DNA of 64,000 bases from Isoetes taiwanensis (GCA_021234155.1 JAJEKV010000059.1:8562779-8626778), one strand, 5' to 3'; counted from the first letter of the stretch, positions 47,873-59,251 are shown. Numbers and translations: made by a program. The notes: generated from the sequence alone by a model not told the origin.

Positions 47873-49084
47873 AAATACCGATGACTTATGGTCGTGTCTT
47901 GTGCTTTAGGAGTTCCACAACTCCACTAAAATACTTCAAGAAGATATGAATGCCGAGAGAACCATGTATGTAGCTACCCAAAAGAGTTAATACGTATGTG
48001 ACTAAACAACCCAAAAAGATATGTATGCAATGCCTAAATGAGATATGTATATAACTACAAGAGTCAAAAGATAAAGCAAATGCAAAATGATGTAGTTTGA
48101 CATGTAGCACATGGCGAGGACATGAGAGTCAAATATCAACCTTCAAATCCACATACCTCCCCCTCCCCATCTATCTCGCACAAATTTTCCACATGCAATT
48201 TTCTTATATGAGGGATAGATTTCTATCTATCTATATGAGAGAAACTGAAAGACATGTTCTCCCATCTTCTCTCAATCTAACTAATATCTCAAACTATTAT
48301 CTCCCATAATTATCTCTCATGACAGATGTCAAAAGACATCTCTACCCAGAGATGATTTTTGTCTCTCATGAGAGAGAACATGGGAGATCAAAGTATCTCT
48401 CAAACAAATTTAATAAGCCATGTGGGTAACCCTCACCCCCCCAAAAAAAAATAATAATAAAAAAAAAAAAAAAAAAAACTTTTCCACATGCAAAATTTAT
48501 TTCTCGCATAAAATTGAGAGATATTTTATTTTATACGAGAGGAGGATATTTATACTAGAAAAACTGAGAAACATATGTCGTTCTTCCACCTTCTCTCAAA
48601 ATAATTTCTATTTTAATTATCTCCTTCTATATAAGAAATAAATGATATGAATAATAATATATAATAATAACATGAATAAGAATGGTATGGGTTCAAAACC
48701 TTATGAAGCCATCTAGTATAAATCTTATTAGACTAAAAAGTATGTGTTGTCATATCAAGATTTGCATTATACTAGGCCAATCATGTCATGCACGCACTGA
48801 TTGGATTTTACCTGCTATGTGAAATTGAATGGATAAGCCATTGATTTGCACATGCTCGAAGAGGTCAAGTACTTCCATGAATGGTTGCTAGTTCCCAGAT
48901 ATGCAAGTTGAATCGAAGAGGTCAAGTACTTCCATGAATGGTAGCTAGTCCCCACATATGCAAGTTGAATGTAATCACTGACCACCTTAGTGTGAGTAGA
49001 GGGTCGAGCTTAAAATCTAATAACCCTAAGATCGGCAGTTTGGTGATATGCTTACACCTGAAGAGGTCTTCCTTTTATAGAGTG
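47873..49084. other. Spacer with A-run and a 57-bp duplication
   Basis: AT-rich; poly-A/AAT run at about 48443-48478. AGAGAGAT and TATCTCTCA words recur around 48160-48420. No gene. Confidence 0.4.
48857..48970. repeat. 57-bp tandem duplication
   Basis: Two copies beginning CGAAGAGGTCAAGTACTTCC at 48857 and 48914, differing at about four positions. Confidence 0.9.
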
Positions 49085-50720
49085 GGTTGTGTGCCCACCA
49101 TGTCGATGTCGGTTATGCTGGTGAGCTGCTCGTGGGGAAGGGCGGATTGGGGTGGGGCGGATGGGAGGTCAATCATGTGGGCAGGCGAACGAGCTTGGTG
49201 CTCCAAGAGACCGAGCCCGATTGTATCAGGCAGGCAGGTGACGAAGTTCCTTGAGGGTGGGCAATGGGCGAGGGAGCTGGGCGCAACCAGAGAGGTCGAG
49301 GGTCCAGAGGAGGAGCAGCGGGCCGAGCATGCCTGAGGCGGGCGACGAAGCTTGGTGTCTAAGAGAGACCGAAAGCCCGATCAGACGCGTGCAAAAGGGA
49401 CGAAGGTTCCGAGGGCGCGAATGGGCAAGGGAGCCGGGCGCAAACTGCAGAGGTCGAGGGTCCGCAGGGAGGAGCAGCCGCCGAGCATGCCTGGGCAAAG
49501 GGCGCGACGAAGCTTGGTGTCTAAGAGAGACCGAGCCCGATCAGACAAAAGCAGTGACGGGTTCCTTGAGGGTGGGCAATGGGCGGGAGCCGGGCGCACC
49601 GGAGGTTCCAGGGTCCGTGAGGGAGGGAGCAACGGGCCGAAGCGGTTCCGGGCAAAGGGCGAAGCCGGGCGCAACCGGAGAGGTCGAGGGTCCGGAGGAG
49701 GGGCAAAGGCCGAAGCGCAGGTTTCGGGCAAAGGGCGAAGCCGGGCGAACTTCACGGAGGTCGAGGGTCTCGAGGATGCCAAGCAATGGGCCGAAATGGT
49801 CGCAGAAGGCGAAGCCGGACGACCTCGAGAGGCAGAGGTTCCTCGGAGGGCTGGGCAAATGGCCGAGCGAAGCCTGGCAAAGGGCGTAGCCGGGCGCACT
49901 TAGAGGTCGGTGGTATGAGGTGGGTGTACCGCGTAGCGGGCGAGCTGACGACCATATAGATCACCGAGAGGGTCCGGAGGGCAAGTAAAATGGGACCGCG
50001 GGCAAAAGCAAGCAACCGCGCACTCTAAGAGGTCGGAAGTTCTGAAAGCAACGGGCCGAAGGTGCGGTTTTCCGGGCAGCGGCGAAGCAGCGACCGCACA
50101 GATCGGTGGTCCGGAGGGCGTACGCTGCTGGTTTCCGGCAGAGGGCGAAGCCGGCTTATCTGCCGAGTATCGAAGTTCCTCGAGGGCGTGACGGCCGAAG
50201 CGTATCGGGCAGACGGGCGAGCCGGCGACTCGAAAGATCGAGGATCCGGAGGGTCAAGTACCGCCGAGCCGCACGGGCAGCAGCGAGTCAGTTTAATCTA
50301 CCGAAGATCGAGGGTCCGGAGGGCGTGGCAGCGTCACGGTCGGGCAGCGGGCGAAATGGGCGCAATCAACCAACGGAGATCGAGGGTCCGGAGGGTGGGT
50401 AGCGGCCGAAGCGCAGTTTGCAAAGTGGGCGAAGCCGAAAGCACCCGGAGAGGCCGGGTCCCGGAGGGCGGGCAACGGCTCGAAAGCGTGCCCGGGCAGC
50501 GGGGCGAAGCCGGTCGCACCAAAGCCAGAGATCGAGGGTCCCGGAGGGCGGGCAGCCGGGCCGAGCGTGTTCGGGGCAGTAAGCGCAGCACGACGCACTC
50601 CTGGAGAGGTCGAGGGTCCGGAGGGAGGGCAGGGGGCCTAGGCCAGCCGCAGGGGTGGGCGAAGCCAAGCATAACGGAGAGATCGATGCTTTTAAATCTT
50701 TTAAAGGTCTATGAAAATCG
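49085..50720 (-). pseudogene. GC-rich tandem array encoding broken leucine-rich repeats (NLR LRR domain)
   Basis: About 19 copies of a unit near 75 bp (25 codons). On the plus strand each shows GAGGTCGAGGGTCCGGAGGG; on the minus strand the same word reads LRTLDLS. The clearest minus-strand readings are LLRTLDLSGCARLRPLP (about 49705-49655), LWTLDLSGCAQLPRPLPTL (about 49315-49260), LPSLRTLDLSRSA (about 50630-50590) and LPTLRTLDLR (about 50400-50370). Consensus: L.sLrTLDLSgCarLrpLPe, a plant NLR-type LRR. Most units have 1-2 nt indels, so no single frame spans more than a few. It begins about 310 nt past the stop of the minus-strand NB-ARC gene, in the same orientation, where an NLR should have its LRR domain. 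Either the domain is dead, or it is joined through an unseen intron and the indels are assembly errors. GC content is far above all neighbours. Confidence 0.75.
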
Positions 50721-51033
50721 TGAAGAACTTTCAAGCGAGAAATTAAGTAGTGAAAGGTGTAGTAGATGCATTAAGGGCCGAAAAGAATCTGAAGCATATC
50801 TAGTTTATTTTGTCCTCCATAAATCTTTAGAAAACGTAAATTGCTAAAGGTTTTAAAAAAAGAGGAAGGAAGTTGATGTACCTGAATTTCTTCTTCCTCC
50901 TTTCAGACTCTCATCCTCATCTCCAAACAATAATAATTTTGTAGGTTTGGGAAATGCTTGCTCCGTGAGTTGAAGATAAGTTAGTTATTTTTATTTTACA
51001 TGTGCAATCTTTTGTCACGGGGATGTAAACAAT
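50721..51033. other. Gap between NB-ARC stop and LRR array
   Basis: AT-rich, with several acceptor-like sites on the minus strand (for example AAATTCAG near 50890, CTTTAG near 50850) but no frame that clearly links the NB-ARC frame to the LRR array. Confidence 0.35.
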
Positions 51034-53289
51034 TCAAACCTCGAGAAGACTCGTGACGACACCTTGAAGTAAATGTAAAGCTTTGAGATCATGTGTTTTG
51101 CCTCGTGAGATGTTACAAGTACCGAGGGTGAGAACACCGCTACATGCTAAGTACTTAATAGATAGGTAATCCTGCAAAATTTGAAATTCCAAAGTTTCTT
51201 GAGACTCTATTGCACGAATTACTTCATGTGTCCTACGGGATGCTGCCAAGTGGCCTGACGTAAAGAGTTCTCCTTCTTCTTCTACGATTTCTTCTTCTTT
51301 TGAAACTAGCATCTGCACTCAAGTAACAAAGTTGATTAGAAAGGTGAATAAATAAACTAAAGATATCTAAGAGAGGATAAGCACTTGCCTCTGATGTAGA
51401 CACATATTTCCAGCCTTTAAGGTTTGCACGCTTCTGAGCAATGGCCCAAAAATGATCATGGCATTCTAGATTGTCATCCTTGGAAGAAAAAATGGACTCG
51501 TCTAGGAGAACTTCCAAAATGTCTTCATGTCCAACATACAGTGCACACCGAGCCATGTCCACTGGTTTTCCACGCCAAAAGAGGGCAGCATCGATGAAGG
51601 CATCTTGCACAATATCGGTCTGAGCAGCGATACTAGGTTCTAAAATTTTGAGGACCGTATCATCCTCATCTGCAATAGAGGGGGATTCAGTAGCTTTCTC
51701 AATGCGTTGTTTGACTTTCCTCCACTCGCTTTCTTTACGCCTTTCCAGCCTTCTAAAATAAGTGCCATATGTATTGATTGACAAAGGAAGACCACCACAT
51801 AGTGGGACTATTTCTTTAAGCAAATCATTCTCCTTATCCTTATCTTGAATTCTTGCGCATTGTATGAACAATTGCTCTGCTTCATGGATATCTAGTAAAT
51901 TGGGCTCAAAAAGTTTGTATGCATTTGAACTTGCATTCGGTGGACAACAAATATCACGAAACTCCTTAGCTACTTCGTGGGATCGCGTGGATACCATTAT
52001 ACAGCTTGAATCTGGAAGGTGTTGATATACATCTTGTGGCAATAAGCCTTTTAGATCTTTTACCTTCCAAACATTGTCTATGCATAGACACATGGAAAAG
52101 CCCTCTTCTTTTAAACGTTGCAAGCAATGGCGCAATGCATTTTGACCTTGATGAGTGCTTGTGAATGTCTCATTTTTATTTTCCAATTCCTGCAAGATTT
52201 TACTTTGAATCTCCTTTATATTGGTAGGGAGCATGCCCACCTCTACAAAAGCTTTAACTTGCTTGGTTGCCTTTGGAAATTCTTGATCGTATAACGTGGT
52301 CAGCAAAGTAGTCTTTCCAATGCCCCCCATTCCACACACAGCAAGGACTCGAATTCCTGACTTCCTTATGAATGTCAGCAATTCCTCTGGTGGCTTAAAC
52401 TTGACAGCCAGATCTCCAATTGGGGCATTGCTGGATGTAGGGATCTGATTTTTAATAATGGAGACTTCATCCGCAATAGCTTTACCACGCTGCACATTTA
52501 GTACTCCACAGTGCAAAGTAAGTTTGTTGTTCATTTCACTCAATCGGTTAGCAAGGTCATCAAGCCCCTTTGCCTTACACTGGGCCCAACTCTGTTTCCT
52601 GAACCACAAACATTTCATTCTTTACTTTATTGTCTGAATAATGGCAGATCTACTAAACAATGTCTGAATAATGGCAGATCTACTAAACAACGAAACAAAG
52701 ATCTGATTCATAAAGATCTGATTCATAAGACGGGCTTTATTTCTCTTTCCTATTTTGCTTAAGCACACAAAGAAAGTAAATATCTGATTATGTAGCTACG
52801 TACCTGGAATTCTCATTGCCAAATTCGTAGGCCTCTGCACAGAGCAACGCCAAGCAATTTTCCTTCAAGTATTCATCATCACCGCCTGCATCTGCGATTT
52901 TATTCATGGATCCTATCAAGAATTCGGCATACTCTCTTACTTCCTTTGCCTTGTCATCAATTTCTGTATAAGCTGCTGCAGTTTCTATTATCATGCCAAG
53001 AGCTTGAACGCAAATACCGACTAAGGGTGCCTGGCCGGCAACATCACAAATACTTTTTGTCACCTCCTTGAGCATTGGGCCATTTTCATTCAGCTTTTGT
53101 ATTCCCTTCTGCAAAAATGATTTAGCAATTCAAGTGATTAAAAAGCGTTGAGAATAAGAAATGACAGGGATCCATCTGGTAACATACCTTGCCCAGATCC
53201 TTGAAAATTTGCATAAGTGCTGGGCTCCTTATAATTTCCGGCTTATTAGCCATAGCAGAAGACGTCTGAAGCGTACTGCTGGAAGCCAT
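51034..53289 (-). CDS. NB-ARC (NLR-type) immune receptor, four exons, LRR-less as annotated
   Basis: Intracellular immune-receptor ATPase switch. Exons on the minus strand: 53289-53188, 53108-52804, 52598-51389, 51312-51034; joined in frame, 1896 nt, about 631 residues. N-terminus (1-190) is helical, with no TIR or classical coiled coil, and includes a hydrophobic segment PLVGICVQALGMIIETAAAY. NB-ARC motifs: P-loop GMGGIGKTT (about 225-233), kinase-2 CLCIDNVW (306-313), IMVSTR (336-341), GGLPLS (404-409), and CHD (515-517) at the MHD position. Exon 4 is acidic, then ends with leucine-rich text (LKALHLLQGVVTSLLEV). Introns 1 and 2 are GT-AG; intron 3 (51388-51313) is GC-AG with a perfect AG/GCAAGT donor. 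If it is retained, the protein ends instead in an Arg-rich tail (RRRNRRRRRR) at 51233. The LRR domain seems to lie broken downstream. Confidence 0.88.
52631..52732. repeat. Small tandem duplications inside NLR intron 2
   Basis: TGTCTGAATAATGGCAGATC in two 30-bp units (52631, 52661), then AAAGATCTGATTCAT in two 15-bp units. Confidence 0.9.
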
Positions 53290-54068
53290 TACGAACTTAA
53301 AAGATGAGCTTAAAAGACGAATGTTGAAGCATTCTTAAAGAGATGAATGTTGAATAAGTCTTCCAGGATCTCTGATATAGCATCGTGGGTATCTCTGACA
53401 GAATGAAGCAAAAGTCAAGTATGCCATGTGACAGAATGAAGCAAAATGACAGCAAGGAGAAGAAGAATGCAAAACATTTATTAAGATTAAATACTTACAG
53501 ATTGGTTTGTAAACGAGTTCAATATTCAATTTACAAAATTTTTAGGCACCATTTTTGGGTTGCCCCTTGAAGAATTCTCAAGCAATCAACAGTAGGCTGC
53601 CTATACCAGCAGCAACAGCTACCTTCAGATCGAAATTGTCAGCAGATTAACAATCGGCTGCCTTTACAGCATACCCAGCAATCTTCCTATTAAAATAACA
53701 AAGGCAATCGGGGAGCTATATTTTATGAGCGATTCGCTGCATCTGGAGCAATCCAGGTAAGAAACCCAGAGCACATGGCTAGGAAAGCCTGGGCAACAAA
53801 ATATTCATAAAGAAACCATCAGAAGGCAGTTTGCTGCAGCTTATGAAGACCCATGAAGAATCCGACCAGTTCTGAACTGATCTCGGCCGATTCCTGATCA
53901 CAAGCATTCGACTGTATGTCATGGTTTTATGTCAGGCTGTCACTGTATAAATATCCTGCTTTTCTCGGTCTAATCAACTCGTATGCGCCACGTGTCCCAT
54001 GCACAAGATGACCATTGTTAACATGAATAATAATTTAAATAACCAACCTGACATGAATAATATTCTAG
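53290..54068. other. Upstream flank of the NLR gene
   Basis: Contains the presumed promoter of the minus-strand NLR gene; no clear TATA box chosen. A small duplication (ACAGAATGAAGCAAAA) lies at about 53398-53450. No gene. Confidence 0.4.
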
Positions 54069-54218
54069 CACCCCTAAGGGGCAAACCCCTCGTTTATGTG
54101 GGTTTATGGCATATCCAAGTATATGCCGGCATATGCTTAGGATATGCTGGTGTCTGCTCCAAACTGGCTGTTGCCAGTAAACTGGCGGTCAGCATACAGG
54201 GGTTTGGCCCGAGAGCAA
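54069..54218 (-). repeat. Dispersed repeat, copy B (minus orientation)
   Basis: Reverse complement of the repeat at 21128-21290; shares the exact 20-mer at 54107-54126 and GTTTATGTGGGTTT. Contains the palindrome GTATATGCCGGCATAT and, at its outer end, CCCCTAAGGGG preceded by CTAG. The CTAG next to a hairpin recalls a Helitron 3' end, but the following base is not T. Confidence 0.75.
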
Positions 54219-54249
54219 AATCTTCAGTGATTATCTGGCACCGGACTGG

Positions 54250-56150
54250 TCTGAACTGATGTAGCAGGCATTTGAATGGGTGGCTGCATTTGAGAATGCA
54301 AAAGGTTCATTTCGTTTTATGGCCCTGCAGTGTCCTCTGGTTGCTAGAAGTGGATATTTAAAGAGGCTTCTTGCAGATTGTGCTGAGGCGAGCAATTTTT
54401 CTAGTGGAGAAGAAGCATTTGAATGGGCTGTAAGTTTCTGTTACGAATCCACAATTTTGATCAAGCCCTAAAACGTGGCAGCCCTAAGATGTGTTGCAGA
54501 AGTTTTAGAAATGACAGAGGAGCATGGAATAGAAAATTTGAAGCAAAGATGTGATATGTATTTGCTTCATGTGGTGCTGCAGAGTTGGGTAGATACCATT
54601 CTTGTTCTTCAGAAATGTGAGCAATTGTTGCCCTTTGCAGAGGATCTACTTATTGTAAACAGATGTATCCATACCCTAACAATGATGATCTGTGGAGATG
54701 TTGGAGATCCAGCCTCTCAGGACTTGATCGAGATGTTAGGCACTCCTTCAAGATCTAAACAGCTTCATTCATAGCATACTATGATATCTAGAGCAGAAAA
54801 GCAGCCATCTGCAGAATGGTGGATCAATGATATGCCTCAATTACCACTGTTTTTCTTTTCTAGAATTGTAAAGCTCATTAGAAAAAAATGGCATGGAAGA
54901 GAAACTGCTAGGTGAAGTTGTAATCAAGCACGCGCAAAGATGGCTTTTCTCTGCAAAGATAGAAGAAAGTTCCTGGCAGCCACGTATGGATTCATTTTTC
55001 AGGAAATTTTGGAGCTGCTACCTATTGGAAAATGCATGGTACCTGTAAGATTCCTATTCACCTTATTAAAGTTCAGTTTCAACTTATAGCTTGACAAGGA
55101 ATGCAGGGCAGATATTGAGGCTACCTTAGATGACTATCTCATACCTCTTGAAGTGTTTGGTAAAAGCTGCAAAATTGTTTATGTTTTAGACAGCATGAAG
55201 ACAATTGTCTCCTCTTTTATGGCTCAACATAGGGTCTTGAATAGTAGGTCTTCTGATTACCTGCACAATATTGGAGGTACTAATTTGGATGGTACCCTGG
55301 ACGATGTTCCAACTGTAGCCAGAGCTTGGGATGAATACTTAACTCAAGTGGCATCCGAACTTGATATCAGTTCTTCTAAATTTTCGGATCTCATCGACAT
55401 CATTCCTCCATTTGTGCGCTCCAATCATGGTCAATTATACAAATCTGTTCACATCTATCTAAAGATAAGTTGCATGAGAATTGAGTTATTTATTGTAAGG
55501 AGTTCAGATTGCTCGTATGACATGTTTATGTCTTCTTTTTGTACAGAGTCATGCAGAGATTTCTCAACAAGAGAGAGGATTGTATGTAGGTCACTCAACT
55601 GCCAAAAATTATCACAGGATCTGTGCATCCATGCAGTGCAGAATGATATGATGCCATTAAGGTTAATTGTGCAGGCTATCTTCATGAAGCAGCTACAGAC
55701 CTGCAATGCGAAAACGGACCATCTGATCATAGGCAGCCCTAGCAGCCAGCACAATATGGCAGATCCAATAAAACTTCCACTCAACATGATGAGTCCACTT
55801 GATTCAAGAGCTGAAGCATTGAGAAACCATCTAGACTTAAGGACTCCTGCAAGAGCAAATGCATGCTTCACTCCTGTGAATACAAATTACTATGACAGTC
55901 CAGAAGAAAAGGTGGATTATCTTGTGGCAGATCTAGAAGATACAAACCAGAGGCATCTCCTTCTCATGGTAGCATCGAGTCTGTCTATTTTCTTTTTCGG
56001 CATCAGTCAATCCGGCTCATTATGGCTTGACTCAAAGCCTTTAGTTCTGTTGTTATACAGTGTCTGGTCATTTGCAAATCCATCTTTGGCAGGACGTTCT
56101 TTACCTTATTTACCTATTCGTTGTCATTTACTTCTGTCTTTTGGCTGATT
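54250..56150 (+). pseudogene. BTB/POZ-NPH3 domain protein pseudogene
   Basis: The parent family comprises plant adaptors of CUL3 ubiquitin ligases at the plasma membrane (NPH3/RPT2 type, phototropin and auxin signalling). In order: late BTB (FRFMALQCPLVARSGYLKRL, AFEWAVSFCYESTI), a TAA stop at about 54469 where the frame continues NVAALRCVAEVLEMTEEHG, the linker VVLQSWVDTILVLQKCEQLLP, a frameshifted start of the NPH3 domain (AEWWINDMPQLPL; HAQRWLFSAK; RKFLAATYGFIFQEILELLP), then CRADIEATLDDYLIP, VPTVARAWDEYLTQVASELD, FSDLIDIIPP, LYKSVHIYLK, an intron with a damaged donor (55465-55546), and VCRSLNCQKLSQDLCIHAVQ to QAIFMKQLQT. At least two stops and three frameshifts. Introns survive, so it is a genomic duplicate, not a processed copy. 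Confidence 0.85.
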
Positions 56151-56784
56151 GTTCCATCTTGTTTGGTGAATAATTTCCAGTTCAGATAGTTACTCCAACA
56201 TTCCTACTTTCCAGCATTACTGATCTTTCTTGTTGGCCATCCACCTTTCTCGTCTATTTGCTTGTTGCCCCAGGTTTTGGCTTGTAGTTTGTGATGTCGT
56301 GATTTAGAACACCTACTTTGTAATTGTTTGGGATCTACGCATCATTTTCCAAAAGTCAGTGTTGTTTTTCAGGGCTAGAAGCCTTCGCAAAGACGCTGTT
56401 TTTTCAAATTTTGTGCTTGCTTGCCGCATGCCCCAATTCCATTCTTGTTTATCGCGTGTCCTAAACTTGTATTCTATGATTAGGAGCATCATGTAACCCA
56501 TTTGAACCTGCTTAAATAATAGGTGTTGATACTGAAGGATTTGATCTGTAGAACAAAGGAGGTCAGTTTTTCTACAAGGAGCAATGACGAGCATTCTTTG
56601 GGGATGATCATCTCCACAGATTTTACTTCAATGTGATTGATATCTGCATTTAGAATCATCTTTGTGATATCTCAGATTACAGGCCCGGGACGTGGAAGCC
56701 AGTCTTTGTGGTGGGTTAACCGGAGCCGGATCCTGAAGTGCTTTGAACCATGAATTGAATGTTTGTATTTCTGGCTTTGGAAGG
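56151..56784. other. Spacer between two pseudogenes
   Basis: No supported coding sequence. Confidence 0.4.
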
Positions 56785-57321
56785 GTGCCTTCAACACCTA
56801 ACTTGCAGATCGGGGAGATATCTTTGGGCAGTATGACGGAAAGGACCCCAAGAAGCCCATGCTTTTGGCTATCTGTGGGCAGGTCTATGACGTTTGTTCG
56901 GCGAGGTAAATGAATGTTTTAATTTCATTTCCCTCCATTTTCCTACTATTAATTCTTTTGTATCATAGTTTTCTTTAACCTAAAAGATCTGAAGTTCCCC
57001 ACATCTCCAACCCCTAAAGTGCAACCTCAAGTTGAGGAATATGAGAAAAGTGGAGATAATATTCCAAGGACTTTGCATCCTGAAATGGAGGAAGCAGGTA
57101 CGAAAAGCTTAAACGATATGAAACCTGCTGTTACAGACAAGGGAAATGAGGCAGATTCTCATGTGAAAGTTGTTCAAGTGCAAGATGCTTCTGAATCTTC
57201 TGAGGATTTAGCCATAAAGAAACCTGATGTTAAGGTGGTACAAATTGAAGATGGTTCTTCAGAGCATGCCAGCAACATTTCTTCAGAGAGTACAGGAAAC
57301 AAAGAAGTTGCAGTGGCATAA
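56785..57321 (+). pseudogene. Membrane steroid-binding protein (MAPR, cytochrome b5-like) pseudogene, core missing
   Basis: Membrane-associated progesterone-receptor family: a cytochrome b5-like haem/steroid-binding domain on an N-terminal membrane anchor. LQIGEIS (about 56803-56823) is followed, one base out of frame, by QYDGKDPKKPMLLAICGQVY and DVCSAR (about 56831-56908), then a good GTAAAT donor. The next family segment, the glycine-rich haem-pocket stretch and helices, is absent; only an acidic C-terminal tail remains (VKVVQVQDASESSEDLAI and VKVVQIEDGSSEHAS, open frame 57019-57321, ending in TAA). Neither the anchor nor the core is present, so the copy is non-functional. Family call rests mainly on the 26-residue block. 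Confidence 0.7.
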
Positions 57322-59251
57322 ATTCAAAGTATATAGTTATGGCATAGGGCTGTTGAATAGAGTTTTATTGGACAATTTACTTTGTTAAATTCTTGGTTCG
57401 TGTTGTAAATATTCTTTGCAACTTGTGTAAATAATGGTGTAAGGCTTGTGAAGCCTATGATTTTTCAAGGATTTTGGACTTGACGACAATTGCTCTTTAT
57501 CAATCTATTACACTGTTGTTTCATAGACAAGTGAAATTTCGATCAAGTGGGTTACATAATGGTTATGAGGAGTTTGCTTCAATTGTTCAAAGATAATGAA
57601 TTGCAATGTCTGCGTCCCGTAAATGCCATCTTTTGCATGTGTTTTCTTTGCTAGATTTGGTTTGAGCAGTATATATAATATCTCAGAGAAATGTCTCGAA
57701 TTTTATCTCTTTGATTAAATTTGGGTTAATAAAGTATGCACCAGTCAAGCTTTTTCTCGAGGAGGCAGACTTTAGTGATTGTCAATAACCGTGTTCAAAC
57801 ATCACTTGGTACCGGAAAGTAAAAGCATATCGAATTTAATCACTTATATAATTTTTTAAAATAGACGGGGCTTCCACAAAAGTAATGTAAAACCGGAAAA
57901 GAATTTTCCATGCCAGTTTTCAAGCGTTGGAATAAATGTGCCGGATTATTTACATATTACACAATGTACTCATATCATGAAAGATCGTGATCCTTCATTT
58001 CTTTGGATGTGATGTTTTGCCGCTGGTGGCTCGCCTTGTTAAGTTTGAAGGCCATTTAATGACAAGAACCTATGAAAGTTCCTAGACGAGAAGGTATTCT
58101 TGTTTTTGGGTTGTTTTGTGTCACTAATATAAAGCCGAGAAGGCTAGTCGTCCTAATATAAAGCCGTAAGAGGCTTGTCTTCTGAGAAAACTAGATGTAC
58201 AAAACATTTGGCAATCTTGTAATGTGCTTCAATGGTAATGTGGTGCCGTGTTCAAATAATTGAGCTAATTTTTTATTGCTTAAATTTTAAACATGGTAAT
58301 CATTCTATTTTTCTTTCTAGTTTGTCTTACATATTTCTCTTTGTAGTGTGAGGAAGTTATCTAAATTATATTGGTCATTTGTTTGTGGAAAGAAAAGACA
58401 TGCTTTTCTGACTTAAATTTCATAAATCTAAATTGTAGATGCATGTTAGCGGTGATGTGTTAGAATGAGTAAAAGGGGTATCTATTTTGGAAAAATAAGT
58501 CCATATTTAGCTAAGTCGAAAGGCTAAGGCTATGTGGCTCTCCTTGAACTAATCAAAATTGTAAGTTCTTGCTGCTTGAAGGAAACAGTCTCTCTTCAAT
58601 TCATTATATAGAGGAAGGTCGGTGGATGTGGTTGCGCATGCCGCATAGTTACTGGGAACTTTGCTCTAATTTTAGGAACTTGCCCATACTGCATGTTTAC
58701 TGGGAATGGTGTTCTAGTTTTAGGAACTTAAAAGGTATGTTCTAATTGCTTTAGAAATTTGAAGGTACGTTTTGAGTTTAGATGTTATCGAGAACACCAA
58801 TGTCAAGACACCAATGTCAAGATGTCCATGATAAGAAATTTTTTGAGCTTTTCAAATTCTTTTTTTTTTCTTGAATCAACACTTTCTTGAGTGGAGCATT
58901 ACTAAATCAATGGATTCATGTGAAAAGATCAAAGGAGGATGCATTAGAATATTAATAATATTCTTAGGAGATTCAACTGGAGTGGTCGTCTTTTGAAGAC
59001 ATGGCATTAAAGTTCCTTAATTTAACTTACATAATTTATCGGGTTCCTTAATTACATAATTTTGAATCTCAAGTGCTTAAGTAATTTGTTATACTTTCTC
59101 TTGGTTGTGGTTTGAGATTCCAATTGTTATATGTAATACTATTTATTATGTTATAGCCTCACCGGTTGGTTGGATGTCCGGTATGCCTCCTTCTCATTGT
59201 ATTGGCTCGCATTTACACTCATGTGCCTTACAATACAACAAATGTATCTAT
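57322..59251. other. Spacer; includes the body of a probable non-autonomous Helitron
   Basis: AT-rich, no gene. AATATAAAGCCG occurs twice near 58125-58170. The region just left of 59252 should belong to the element whose 3' end is there; its 5' limit was not found. Confidence 0.4.

Noticed and set aside
47417-47874. Minus-strand Phe/Pro/Ser-rich frames
   Set aside because: Produced by the polypurine block; low complexity only.
49251-50847. Plus-strand frames of 212, 183 and 261 codons in the GC-rich array
   Set aside because: They are Arg/Gly-rich translations of the repeat on the wrong strand; the minus strand gives recognisable leucine-rich repeats.
54069-54090. CTAG plus hairpin at copy B as a third Helitron 3' end
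   Set aside because: The base after CTAG is not T on the proper strand and the hairpin differs from the family seen at 43.85 and 59.28 kb.
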